A DNA stretch of 64,000 bases from positions 2,280,194 to 2,344,193 of the forward strand of contig NZ_CP009831.1 in NCBI RefSeq assembly GCF_000959525.1, written 5' to 3'. The first letter of the stretch is position 1. The number at the start of each line of letters is the position of its first letter. The DNA comes from Burkholderia multivorans ATCC BAA-247. GTDB lineage: Bacteria; Pseudomonadota; Gammaproteobacteria; Burkholderiales; Burkholderiaceae. Below, one piece after another: positions 18,392 through 26,567 of the stretch. Position numbers and translations under genes: made by a program. Below the pieces are notes generated by a model, which searched no databases, was not told the DNA's origin, and worked only from the letters and a program-made list of their open reading frames with translations.

Positions 18392-19609
18392 TTACGAATC
18401 CGCCTTCGCCGGAGCGGCCGGCTTCGCCGTGCTCGCGATCGGCGCCGACGGTGCGTCGCCGCCCGTCATCGGCACCATGTGCGGCTTCACCTGCTCGCCG
18501 GGGCGCACGCGCTGCGTGCCGTTCACGATCACGCGGTCGCCGGCGGCCAGGCCGCTCACGATCACGCGCTGATTGCCGTGCTGCATGCCCGGCTGCACTT
18601 CGCGATACGACACGCGGCCCTGCTGATCGACGACGAACACGAACTTCTTGTCCTGATCGGTGTTGATCGCCGCATCGTCGACGAGCAGCGCGGCATGCGG
18701 CGCGCTGCCGCCGACCTTCACGCGTGCATACAGGCCCGGGACGAGCGTGCCGTCGGCGTTGTCGAAACGCGCGCGCACGCGGATCGTGCCGGACGACGTA
18801 TCGAGCCGGTTGTCGACCGAATCGATCTCGCCGCTGCGCGAATAGCCGGTCTCGTTGGCGAGGCCGAGTTCGACCGGCACCTTGCGGCCGTTGCGCGCGC
18901 CGTTGATGTATTGCAGATAGGTCTGCTCGTCCGCGTCGAACGACGCGTAGATCGGCGACACCGACACGAGCGTCGTGAGCGGCGGCGCCGATGCACCGGC
19001 CGACACGACGTTGCCGAGCGTGATCTCCGCGCGCGACACGCGGCCCGACACGGGCGCGGTGATCCGCGTATAGCCGAGATTGATGCGCGCGGTCTCGAGC
19101 GCGGCTTCGGCCGCCTTGAGGTTCGCGGCCGCTTCGCGCGCGGCGTTCTGCTTCTCGTCGTAGTCGCGCTTGGCGATCGCGTTGTCGCCGATCAGCCGCT
19201 GCGCGCGCTGCCAGTCGCTCTGCGCGTAGCCGTTGCGTGCCTGCGCGGCCGCGAGCTGTGCGGCGGCGCGGTCGACTTCGGCCTGGTACGGGCGCGGATC
19301 GATCACGAACAGCACGTCGCCCTTCTTCACGAGCGCGCCGTCCTTGAAGTTCACCGCGACGATCGTGCCCGATACCTGCGGGCGCACGTCGACCTTCTCG
19401 ACCGCCTCGAGGCGGCCCGAATAGCTTTGCCAGTCGGTCACGGTCTGCGGAACGACCGTCGCGACGTCGACTTCCGTCAGCGGGGCGGCGGCCTTCTCGG
19501 GCGCGTTCGCGTTCACGCGCATCGCGCCGAACGTCCCGAGGCCGACGACGGCGAGCGTCGCGACCGCAGCGGTCGCGATGCGGGAGCGGGAGGTGCGTAG
19601 GATGGCCAT
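18392..19609 (-). CDS. ceoA: RND efflux periplasmic adaptor CeoA
   Basis: A 405-residue membrane fusion protein that bridges CeoB and OpcM in the periplasm. An N-terminal membrane-anchor or signal segment (about residues 8-30, no lipobox Cys) is followed by a biotinyl-lipoyl-like half (VDVRPQVSGTIVAVNFKDG), an alpha-helical hairpin rich in Ala and Gln (about 95-165), the second lipoyl half (YTRITAPVSGRVSRAEI) and a beta-barrel domain. The ATG at 19609 is chosen because the sequence upstream to 19735 has no family resemblance. It is 45 bp upstream of ceoB. Confidence 0.93.
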   Translation of the reverse strand: MAILRTSRSRIATAAVATLAVVGLGTFGAMRVNANAPEKAAAPLTEVDVATVVPQTVTDWQSYSGRLEAVEKVDVRPQVSGTIVAVNFKDGALVKKGDVLFVIDPRPYQAEVDRAAAQLAAAQARNGYAQSDWQRAQRLIGDNAIAKRDYDEKQNAAREAAANLKAAEAALETARINLGYTRITAPVSGRVSRAEITLGNVVSAGASAPPLTTLVSVSPIYASFDADEQTYLQYINGARNGRKVPVELGLANETGYSRSGEIDSVDNRLDTSSGTIRVRARFDNADGTLVPGLYARVKVGGSAPHAALLVDDAAINTDQDKKFVFVVDQQGRVSYREVQPGMQHGNQRVIVSGLAAGDRVIVNGTQRVRPGEQVKPHMVPMTGGDAPSAPIASTAKPAAPAKADS

Positions 19610-19640
19610 GTAGATCTCCGGTAAGCGTGGATTGGATTGG

Positions 19641-20501
19641 TTATTCGTTGCGATTCGGCTGGCGCGCCTGGAAGCGGCACTGGAAGAAGCGCACGGCTTC
19701 GTCGAAGGCGGCTTCGTGCGTCGCGAGCGCGGCATGCGTGACGTCCGGATAGCGGATCACCTGCGTCAGCACGCCCGACGAAATCAGGCAGCCCGCGTAT
19801 TTCTCCGCTTCGACGTGCAGCACGTCGTTCTGCGCGGTGACGATCAGCGTCGGCGGCAGCCCCGAGAGGCGCACCGACTCGAGCGGCGCCGCGTACGGAT
19901 GCATGCGTTGCGACGCCTGCGGCAGATAGGCGCGATAACAGGCCGCGCATTCGCGTGCGGTGATGTCCGACGCGAGACGTTCGGCATCGCCGATGCGCGT
20001 CATGCTCGGGTCGAGCATCGGCCCGAACAGCGCCTGCGCGACGATCGGCACTTCGCCGCGATCGCGCGCGATGAACGCGAGGCAGTTCGCGAGCTGTCCG
20101 CCCGCGTCGTGTCCCGCGACGCCGATCTTCTTCGGATTGCCGCCGAACGCGCGGGCGCGCGTCGCGGCCCAGACGGCCGCGCGATACGCGTCTTCCGGCG
20201 CGGCCGGAAACGGAAACGCGGGCGCGAGCGAATAGTCGACCGACACTACGAGCGCCGGTAAGCGTTCTGCTAAAAAGCGCGCGGCGAAATCCGCGTCGTC
20301 GAGCGTGCCGCGCACGAAACCGCCGCCGTGGAAATAAAGCACTACTGGCAACCCGGTCTTGTCGGGGCGGCGATAGAGGCGCAGCGCGATGTCCTGCGCG
20401 TAGCCCGGAATTTCCAGCTCCGTGACCGCCAGGGCCGCGCCGGCTCTGGCTTCGGCGGGCAGTGCGGATTTCAGGAATTTGCTGAATTCGGAAGCGTCCA
20501 T
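19641..20501 (-). CDS. llpE: LlpE, lipase-like alpha/beta hydrolase of the ceo operon, with Asp at the nucleophile position
   Basis: A 286-residue alpha/beta hydrolase of the hormone-sensitive lipase type, the first gene of the ceo operon, as described in Burkholderia. The oxyanion motif HGGGF is at 58-62, a candidate acid is in TAQNDVLH, and the base is H256 (DVTHAAL). The nucleophile elbow, normally G-D-S-A-G-G in this family, reads G-H-D-A-G-G, so the expected serine is D132. Either the enzyme uses an aspartate nucleophile, as haloalkane dehalogenases and epoxide hydrolases do, or it is a non-catalytic homologue. Its contribution to efflux is unknown. The ATG at 20501 is chosen; upstream codons to 20582 overlap the control region. 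Confidence 0.87.
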   Translation of the reverse strand: MDASEFSKFLKSALPAEARAGAALAVTELEIPGYAQDIALRLYRRPDKTGLPVVLYFHGGGFVRGTLDDADFAARFLAERLPALVVSVDYSLAPAFPFPAAPEDAYRAAVWAATRARAFGGNPKKIGVAGHDAGGQLANCLAFIARDRGEVPIVAQALFGPMLDPSMTRIGDAERLASDITARECAACYRAYLPQASQRMHPYAAPLESVRLSGLPPTLIVTAQNDVLHVEAEKYAGCLISSGVLTQVIRYPDVTHAALATHEAAFDEAVRFFQCRFQARQPNRNE

Positions 20502-20553
20502 GACGATGCATCGTCCATTTCGAGATGGATCGAATTCTGGGTCCGGCAGACAT

Positions 20554-20576
20554 CCGGATAAATGCCTATAATCCGG
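20554..20576. promoter_or_regulatory. Probable CeoR operator (LysR box)
   Basis: Perfect dyad CCGGAT (20554-20559), 11 bases, ATCCGG (20571-20576), which contains the LysR T-N11-A signature. It lies in the 173-bp gap between llpE and the divergent LysR gene and overlaps a TATAAT-like sequence. Assignment to CeoR is inferred from position. Confidence 0.6.
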
Positions 20577-20674
20577 CAACACAATTCAACGCCCCCGAAC
20601 AATCCAGGCTGCGTCTGCCCACGAGGCAGCGCAGCCTCGTTCGTTCCGGGGCTCATTAGATTGCGGAGGTAGTG

Positions 20675-21679
20675 ATGGACCGGCTTCAGGCCATGCAGGT
20701 GTTTACTCGCGTCGTCGACACGAGCAGCTTCACGAAGGCAGCGGAGACGCTCGGCCTGCCGCGCGCGTCCGTCACGACGATCATCCAGAATCTCGAAGCG
20801 TTCCTCGGCGTGCGGCTGATGCACCGGACCACGCGCCGGCTGTCGCTGACGCCCGACGGCGCCGCCTACTACGAACGCTGCGTGCGCATCCTCGCGGACG
20901 TCGAGGAAACCGAGGCGAGCTTCCAGAACAACAACCGGAAGCCGCACGGAAAGTTGCGTGTCGACATGCCGGGCTCGATCGGGCGGCTACTCGTGATTCC
21001 TTCGCTCTGCGAATTCCATACGCGCTATCCGGACATCGATCTGCAGCTCGGCCTGTCCGATCGTCCGGTCGATCTGCTGCAGGAAGGCGTCGACTGCGTG
21101 ATCCGCGTCGGCGCGCTGCAGGATTCGTCGCTCGTCGCGCGCCGCGTCGGGCTGTTCGAGGGCGTGTCGGTCGCCGCGCCGGCCTATCTCGAGAAGTACG
21201 GCGAGCCGCAGACGATCGAAGACCTGAGCCAGCACAAGGCCGTCAATTATTTTTCGAGCCGCACGGGCCGCACGATCGACTGGTCGTTCCTGATCGACGG
21301 CAAGGAAGTCGAGGTCAAGATGAACGGCATCGTGTCGGTGAACGACGCGGACGCGTATGTGACCTGCGGGCTCGAAGGCTTCGGGCTGATCCAGCCGCCG
21401 CTCTTCATGGTGCTGCCGCATCTGCGCGAAGGCCGCCTGAAGGAAGTGCTGCCGGGCTTCAAGCCGCTGCCGATGCCGATCTCGGTCGTGTATCCGCACA
21501 GCCGCCATCTTTCGCCGAAGGTGCGCGTGTTCGTCGACTGGGTCGCCGAGGTGTTCGACCGCTGCCCGCTGCTGAGCGGCAAGGGCAGCCTCGACGCGAC
21601 GTGCAGCAAGCGCACGTTCGAGGAAGCCGAGCGCGCACCGGTGCTCGACACGCCCGTCATCAACGAATGGGTCGCATGA
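20675..21679 (+). CDS. ceoR: LysR-family regulator of the ceo efflux operon
   Basis: A 334-residue LysR-type regulator with an N-terminal helix-turn-helix (SSFTKAAETLGLPRASVT, about residues 16-40) and a substrate-binding domain of the CrgA/DsdC-like group. It is divergent from llpE-ceoA-ceoB-opcM, where CeoR (BpeT in B. pseudomallei) is known to activate the pump in response to salicylate-type effectors. The ATG at 20675 lies about five bases after GCGGAGG; a GTG three bases earlier is too close. The C-terminus is about 20-30 residues longer than the minimal LysR length and ends in an acidic, charged tail. Confidence 0.88.
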   Translation: MDRLQAMQVFTRVVDTSSFTKAAETLGLPRASVTTIIQNLEAFLGVRLMHRTTRRLSLTPDGAAYYERCVRILADVEETEASFQNNNRKPHGKLRVDMPGSIGRLLVIPSLCEFHTRYPDIDLQLGLSDRPVDLLQEGVDCVIRVGALQDSSLVARRVGLFEGVSVAAPAYLEKYGEPQTIEDLSQHKAVNYFSSRTGRTIDWSFLIDGKEVEVKMNGIVSVNDADAYVTCGLEGFGLIQPPLFMVLPHLREGRLKEVLPGFKPLPMPISVVYPHSRHLSPKVRVFVDWVAEVFDRCPLLSGKGSLDATCSKRTFEEAERAPVLDTPVINEWVA

Positions 21680-22128
21680 TCGTCTGACGCGCACGCGCGC
21701 GTATCGCGGTGCACGGGCGGACGGCCCGGGCACCGTCCCGCCTTCCTCTTTGCATTTCCTTCTGCGTGCCGCGATCGCGCGATGCGCGCGATCGTTTCCC
21801 GATCCGCATCGCACCTTTGCGCGACGCGCGTGAATCGCGCGCACATCGCTCGAACATCGTCGGACGAATCGCACGACATCCGCGTCAGGCCCGCGCGCAT
21901 GCGGTTCGGCGCGATCGTCGGCGAACGGCGAATACCCCTGCCGACAATGCGGATCGCGATTGTTCCTCTCTGACGACAATTCAATTCGCGTCCGTCGCAT
22001 TTATCGCAGCGGACGACGCTCCTAGAGTAAACCCTGTCGCGCACAGCGTTGCGCATCGAACAGATCCCGCCTCGGCGGGACCGGGCGCGCCCGAGCGCCG
22101 CCCGTATCGATCGAACAGGAGTTTCGCC
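21680..22128. other. Intergenic region downstream of ceoR
   Basis: About 450 bp with no supportable gene. A stem at 21772-21794 may terminate ceoR. The promoter of the DUF4148 gene should lie between about 21950 and 22100; no clear consensus was seen. Confidence 0.45.
21772..21797 (+). terminator. Candidate terminator of ceoR
   Basis: Nine-bp stem CGATCGCGC / GCGCGATCG with a five-base loop followed by only three T. The short T-run makes this a tentative call. Confidence 0.35.
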
Positions 22129-22422
22129 ATGAATCGCCGCCATCTTCTTTCCGCCGTCGCCGTCGCACTCGCCGTATCGGCACCGGCATTCGCCGATACC
22201 GATACGCCGCACGTCGGCGACTACGGCAACACGTCGTCGTACACGCAGCACAACGGCCCGCGCACGCGCACGGAAGTCCGCGCGGAAGTCGAACAGGCAC
22301 GCCGCGACGGCACGCTCGCCTATCTGCGCAAGGCCACCTCGTATCCGCAGGGCATCGAACTCGCGCAGGGCCCGTATCGCCCGACGCCGGAAGGCAACCA
22401 GCTCGCCGGCGCGGGCCGGTAA
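22129..22422 (+). CDS. DUF4148 family exported protein
   Basis: A 97-residue periplasmic protein. The signal peptide (MNRRHLLSAVAVALAVSAPAFA) is cleaved near residue 22. The conserved DUF4148 segment follows: TRTEVRAEVEQARRDGTLAYLRK, positions about 47-69, then YPQGIELAQGPYRP. These small proteins are abundant in Burkholderiales and have no established function. An AACAGGAG ribosome-binding site precedes the ATG. Confidence 0.82.
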   Translation: MNRRHLLSAVAVALAVSAPAFADTDTPHVGDYGNTSSYTQHNGPRTRTEVRAEVEQARRDGTLAYLRKATSYPQGIELAQGPYRPTPEGNQLAGAGR

Positions 22423-22507
22423 ACGCACGACGCCGCGCAGCGGGTACGCCCCGCGCGCGGCGCCGTCGATCCATCGCCGATCAATCCGTGAATTGCAGGA
22501 GCAGATG

Positions 22508-22597
22508 ATGAACGACCAACTTCCCTCGCCGCTCGATCATTGGGACGACAGCACGCCGGTATGGACGCCGTTCCGTTCGGGTTCGCCATCGCGTTGA
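22508..22597 (+). CDS. Possible 29-residue small protein
   Basis: An ATG at 22508 (with an in-frame ATG at 22505) follows CAGGAG at 22496-22501 with good spacing and opens a frame of 29 codons rich in Pro, Asp, Trp and Ser (MNDQLPSPLDHWDDSTPVW). It lies 85 bp after the DUF4148 gene on the same strand. No homology is recognised; it may be a true short gene or chance. Confidence 0.3.
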   Translation: MNDQLPSPLDHWDDSTPVWTPFRSGSPSR

Positions 22598-22640
22598 CCC
22601 GACCGTCGCGGTCGTACGCCTTACCGGCGCGCGTGCCGTG

Positions 22641-23714
22641 TCAGCGGTGCGGCACGCCGTTGCGCCATTCGCTCCAGTGCGACACGATGTCCTGCACGAG
22701 CGGGTTGCCCGCGCGGTACAGGTTCTCGGTCGCGGGCGCGAAGCCGCCCTGGTCCGCGTAGTTCAGCAGGTTGTCCGCGCTCGTCTGGCCGTCGTACGGA
22801 CGGTCGAAGTCCGAGCCCGTACGCAGCACCGCGACGCGCGACAGATCGACACGCTTGACGCTCGCCGCGCGCTTGAGCGCTTCGAACGTCGCGTTGTCTT
22901 CCTGCGCGGTCATGCAGTAGGTGCCCTTGCCGTCGGTCAGGATCTTCGTCCATTGACGCGCGCGCTCGCCGAGCAGCGTGCCGGAGAACCACGTGTTGCC
23001 CGACGACGTGTCGCAGCGGATCACGCTCGGCGGCCGGTTCGCCGGCGCATACGAGAATTTCGCGCGCGCGGCCTGCGCCTGCGCGCTATCGGCGAGCACG
23101 ACGTTGCGCGACAGTGCGTAGGCGGCATCCGCGAGCTGCGGATTGAGCTGGAACACTTCGGTGCGATAGTCGAGCGGCGGCTTGTCGTTCGGGCTCTTCG
23201 TGTTGATGCCGAGATAGCCCGTGTTCCAGCCGGCCGGAATCTCGCGCGCGTCGAGCTCCCATTGCAGGCTGAAATCGACGAGGTACTTCGCCCATGCGGC
23301 GGAGCCGACCGTGCCTTGCGCCGGATCGACGCCCGCGATGCCCGAGATCAGAAAATACGTGCGCCGCAGGTCGAAGCGCTGCGAGAACGTCAGCGCCATG
23401 ATCGACGCGGCGGCGTTCGCGTAGCCCATGCCGGTCGTGATCACGCAGACGTCCTGACGGTTGCAGTGCACGGCCGGATAGTCGGGCGACAGGCCCGGCA
23501 CCGCGACGTCGCGCCACGGGCCGAGCCGGTCGAGCCAGGCCTGGCCTTCCGGCCCGAACATCGTGACGATCATGACCTTCACCGGGCGGCCCTGTGCACC
23601 GGTTTCGGCAAAGTCGTTGCCCGCGTTGCCCGGATTGTCCTGTGCGATCGACGGCGCGGTCGCGCAGGCCGCGAGCGAGAAGGCGGCGGCGGAAAGAATC
23701 GAGCGAGTCAGCAT
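22641..23714 (-). CDS. Purine nucleoside permease (NUP) family exported protein
   Basis: A 357-residue protein with a signal peptide (MLTRSILSAAAFSLAACA, then ATAPSIAQ). The body matches the NUP family first described as a fungal purine nucleoside permease: VKVMIVTMFGPEGQAWLD, ITTGMGYANAAASIMAL and a phosphorylase-like SGIAGVDPAQGTVGSA. These proteins share the nucleoside phosphorylase fold and are likely periplasmic purine nucleoside-binding or -cleaving proteins rather than membrane permeases. LAAC at positions 14-17 resembles a lipobox, so lipidation is possible. It lies downstream of a LysE exporter on the same strand, with a 127-bp gap, and may have its own promoter. Confidence 0.78.
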   Translation of the reverse strand: MLTRSILSAAAFSLAACATAPSIAQDNPGNAGNDFAETGAQGRPVKVMIVTMFGPEGQAWLDRLGPWRDVAVPGLSPDYPAVHCNRQDVCVITTGMGYANAAASIMALTFSQRFDLRRTYFLISGIAGVDPAQGTVGSAAWAKYLVDFSLQWELDAREIPAGWNTGYLGINTKSPNDKPPLDYRTEVFQLNPQLADAAYALSRNVVLADSAQAQAARAKFSYAPANRPPSVIRCDTSSGNTWFSGTLLGERARQWTKILTDGKGTYCMTAQEDNATFEALKRAASVKRVDLSRVAVLRTGSDFDRPYDGQTSADNLLNYADQGGFAPATENLYRAGNPLVQDIVSHWSEWRNGVPHR

Positions 23715-23841
23715 CGGCGTTCCTTGTGTCGGGAATGTGAAATGAGAACGGCTGTCGGAGACTGCGCGACCGAGTATAGAACGCGCATCGACCGCGCGTC
23801 AGCGGACTACGAAACGCGGGCGCGGTGCGGCGCGTGCGGCT

Positions 23842-24432
23842 TTAGAGCCGCGCGAGGCCCGCTACGCCGTAGCCGAGCACGACGAGCGCCGCGACGACAT
23901 GGCTCGCGGCCAGCAGCGCCGGCGATTTGACGAGTCGACCGATCGCACTGCCGCCGAACGCGAACACGAGCTGGCCGGCGAGGCTGCCGGCGAACACGCA
24001 GGCGGCGCCGAGCAGCCAGTGGCGGTGCGAGGCGGCAGCGGCCGTCGCATAGCCGTAGAACAGCAGGATCGTCAGCGGATTCGCGAGCGTCATCAGAAAC
24101 ATCGACGTGAACGGACGCGCGCCGGGCGGCGGCGCCGCGCCGTCGAGCGTGCGGCGACGATCGCGCAGCGCCTGCCACAGCATCCGCGCGCCCATCGCGA
24201 GCAGCACGAGCGCGCCGACCACACGGAACAGCGACAGATGCGACGCGAGCGTGCTCGCCAGCATCGCGCCGATCGTGAACGCGACGACCGCATAGCAGCC
24301 GTCCGCCGTCGCGACGCCGACGGCCGCGCGCACGCCGCTCGCGGTGCCGGCGCGCATTCCGTAGTTCGCGATCATCAGCGCAACGGGCCCGACCGACAGC
24401 GCGATCATCAGCCCGAACAGGAAGTCGTTCAT
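23842..24432 (-). CDS. LysE/RhtB family amino-acid exporter
   Basis: A 196-residue inner-membrane exporter with about six helices. The family hallmark glycine/proline-rich first helix (FGLMIALSVGPVALMIANYG) and the helix-4 motif LANPLTILLFYGYA are present. Export of an amino acid or related metabolite is expected, but the substrate cannot be inferred. It is 64 bp downstream of selD on the same strand and may be co-transcribed with it. Confidence 0.82.
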   Translation of the reverse strand: MNDFLFGLMIALSVGPVALMIANYGMRAGTASGVRAAVGVATADGCYAVVAFTIGAMLASTLASHLSLFRVVGALVLLAMGARMLWQALRDRRRTLDGAAPPPGARPFTSMFLMTLANPLTILLFYGYATAAAASHRHWLLGAACVFAGSLAGQLVFAFGGSAIGRLVKSPALLAASHVVAALVVLGYGVAGLARL

Positions 24433-24496
24433 CGGTCGTCGAAGTAATCGAAGCGCCGTCGGCCTTCGATGCCGGAAACCGCGCGGGAAAAGCGTG

Positions 24497-25561
24497 TCAC
24501 GCGACGTCGACGCGTGCGGGCCCGTCGACCATCTCGCCGATCACGGCCGCGCGATCGAAGCCGTCCGCACGGAAGCACGCGAGCACGTCGTCGACCGCAT
24601 CGGGCGCACAGGCGACTAGCAGCCCGCCCGAGGTCTGCGGATCGGTGAGCAGCGCCTGCGCGGCCGGCGGCAGCGTGTCGGCGATGCGCACGTCCGCGCC
24701 ATACGCGGCCCAGTTGCGGCCCGACGCGCCGGTGACGATGCCGTCCGCCGCAAACGCTTCGACGCCCGCGAGCCACGGCAGCGACGCGTAATGCACGCGT
24801 GCGGTGAGCGTCGCGCCGCGTGCAAGCTCGAGCGTGTGGCCGAGCAGCCCGAAGCCGGTCACGTCGGTCAGCGCATGCACGCCCGGCAGCGCGGCGAGTT
24901 CGGCGCCGGGCCGGTTCAGCTTCGTCGTCGTCGCGATCATCTGCGCATAGCCGGCATCGTCGAGCCGGTTCTTTTTCAGCGCGGCCGACAGCACGCCGAC
25001 GCCGAGCGGCTTGCCGAGCACGAGCACGTCGCCGGCGCGCGCGGCCGCATTGCGTTTCACGCGCGACGGATGCACGACGCCGATCGCCGCGAGCCCGTAG
25101 ATCGGCTCAACCGAATCGATCGAGTGACCGCCCGCGACCGGAATGCCCGCGTCCGCACACACCGATTCGCCGCCGCGCAGCACGGCCGCGATCGTTTCGT
25201 GCGGCAGCACGTTGATCGGCATCCCGACGAGCGCGAGCGCGAGAATCGGCTTGCCGCCCATCGCATAGACGTCGGACAGCGCGTTGGTGGCCGCGATGCG
25301 GCCGAAGTCGAACGGATCGTCGACGATCGGCATGAAGAAGTCGGTCGTCGCGACAATCGCCTGCTCGTCGTTCAGCCGATAGACGGCCGCATCGTCGGAC
25401 GTCTCGGTGCCGACCAGGAGATCCGGGAACAGCGCGGGCGGCGTCGCGCGCTTCAGCAGCTCGGAGAGCACGCCCGGCGCGATCTTGCAGCCGCAGCCGC
25501 CGCCGTGCGACAGGCTCGTGAGACGGGGAACGGCGGGCGGGGCTTGGGTGGCTTCGGTCAT
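24497..25561 (-). CDS. selD: Selenide, water dikinase
   Basis: A 354-residue enzyme that makes selenophosphate from selenide and ATP, the selenium donor for selenocysteine and 2-selenouridine in tRNA. The N-terminal catalytic motif GGGCGCK places the active cysteine at C23 (not selenocysteine) and the essential lysine at K26, equivalent to C17 and K20 of E. coli SelD. The AIRS-type ATP-binding core follows (ATTDFFMPIVDDPFDFGRIA, TDVTGFGLLGH, TDPQTSGGLLV). Starts at 25570 and 25561 are both possible. No selA, selB or selU is in the window, so the user of the product is elsewhere. Confidence 0.93.
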   Translation of the reverse strand: MTEATQAPPAVPRLTSLSHGGGCGCKIAPGVLSELLKRATPPALFPDLLVGTETSDDAAVYRLNDEQAIVATTDFFMPIVDDPFDFGRIAATNALSDVYAMGGKPILALALVGMPINVLPHETIAAVLRGGESVCADAGIPVAGGHSIDSVEPIYGLAAIGVVHPSRVKRNAAARAGDVLVLGKPLGVGVLSAALKKNRLDDAGYAQMIATTTKLNRPGAELAALPGVHALTDVTGFGLLGHTLELARGATLTARVHYASLPWLAGVEAFAADGIVTGASGRNWAAYGADVRIADTLPPAAQALLTDPQTSGGLLVACAPDAVDDVLACFRADGFDRAAVIGEMVDGPARVDVA

Positions 25562-25685
25562 CGTCGGCATCCGGTGAATCGGTGAATAACAACGTTCTAT
25601 TATCGACAATTCCTCGTGCGCGCGCGCAATGCCCACATAATGACGGCCCGCCCACGCCCTTTCCTCCGCGCCGCGCCGCCCGTTC

Positions 25686-26522
25686 ATGGATCATCTGTTC
25701 ATCGGTCTCGTGCTGTGTTCCGCGCTGCTGCACGCGATCTGGAACGCGTTCCTGCACGTCAGCGACGACCGCCTCGTGCAGCTCGGCACGATGTCGCTGC
25801 CGTACCTCGCATTCGGCGTGCTCGGCACCGCGCTGCTGCCCGCGCCGACGCGCAGCGCGTGGCCGTATGTGGGCGCATCGGCGGTGCTCGAGGTCGCGTA
25901 CTGCTTCACGCTCGTGCGCGCCTATCGCAGCGGCGAGTTCGGGCAGATCTATCCGATCGCACGTGGCCTCTCGCCCCTGCTCGTCTCGGTGCTCGCGTTC
26001 GCGGCGCTCGGCGAACGCCCGACGCCGTTCGGCTTCGCGGGCATCGCGCTCGTGTCGCTCGGCATCATGTCGCTCGCGCTGCGGCGCGGCTTCCGGTTTT
26101 CCGGCGAAGGGGTGCCGTACGCGCTGCTCACCGGCGTGTTCATCGCCGCGTATTCGATCTGCGACGGGATCGGCGCGCGCGAATCGGGCAGCGCGCTCGG
26201 CTACATCGCGTGGGTGTATCTGCTGTGGAGCGTGCCGCAGCTCGCGCTCGTCTGCGCGATGCGCGGCGGCCCGAAAGCGGTGTTCGGCTCGCGCGCCACG
26301 CTGCGCCCGGGCGCGATCGCCGGCACGATCTCGCTCGCCGCCTACGGCATCGTGATCATCGCGTATCGGCATCTGCCGGTCGCGACCGTGTCCGCGCTGC
26401 GCGAGACGAGCTCGATCTTCGCGGTCGCAATCGGCTGGTTCGCGATGCGCGAGCGGCCCGGTGCGCAGCGGCTCGTCGCGTGTGCGCTCGTCGTCGCGGG
26501 CGCGGCGCTGATTCGGCTGTAG
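25686..26522 (+). CDS. EamA/DMT family transporter
   Basis: A 278-residue inner-membrane protein of about ten helices, consisting of two EamA repeats (about residues 1-135 and 145-278). The second repeat ends with the characteristic ETSSIFAVAIGWFAMRERPG segment. Drug/metabolite transporters of this type export amino acids or metabolites; the substrate is unknown. It is divergent from selD over a 124-bp gap and convergent with gabR. Confidence 0.83.
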   Translation: MDHLFIGLVLCSALLHAIWNAFLHVSDDRLVQLGTMSLPYLAFGVLGTALLPAPTRSAWPYVGASAVLEVAYCFTLVRAYRSGEFGQIYPIARGLSPLLVSVLAFAALGERPTPFGFAGIALVSLGIMSLALRRGFRFSGEGVPYALLTGVFIAAYSICDGIGARESGSALGYIAWVYLLWSVPQLALVCAMRGGPKAVFGSRATLRPGAIAGTISLAAYGIVIIAYRHLPVATVSALRETSSIFAVAIGWFAMRERPGAQRLVACALVVAGAALIRL

Positions 26523-26567
26523 CGCGCGCCTGCGCCTACATGTGCATGCGCACGTGCGCGCGCGCCG

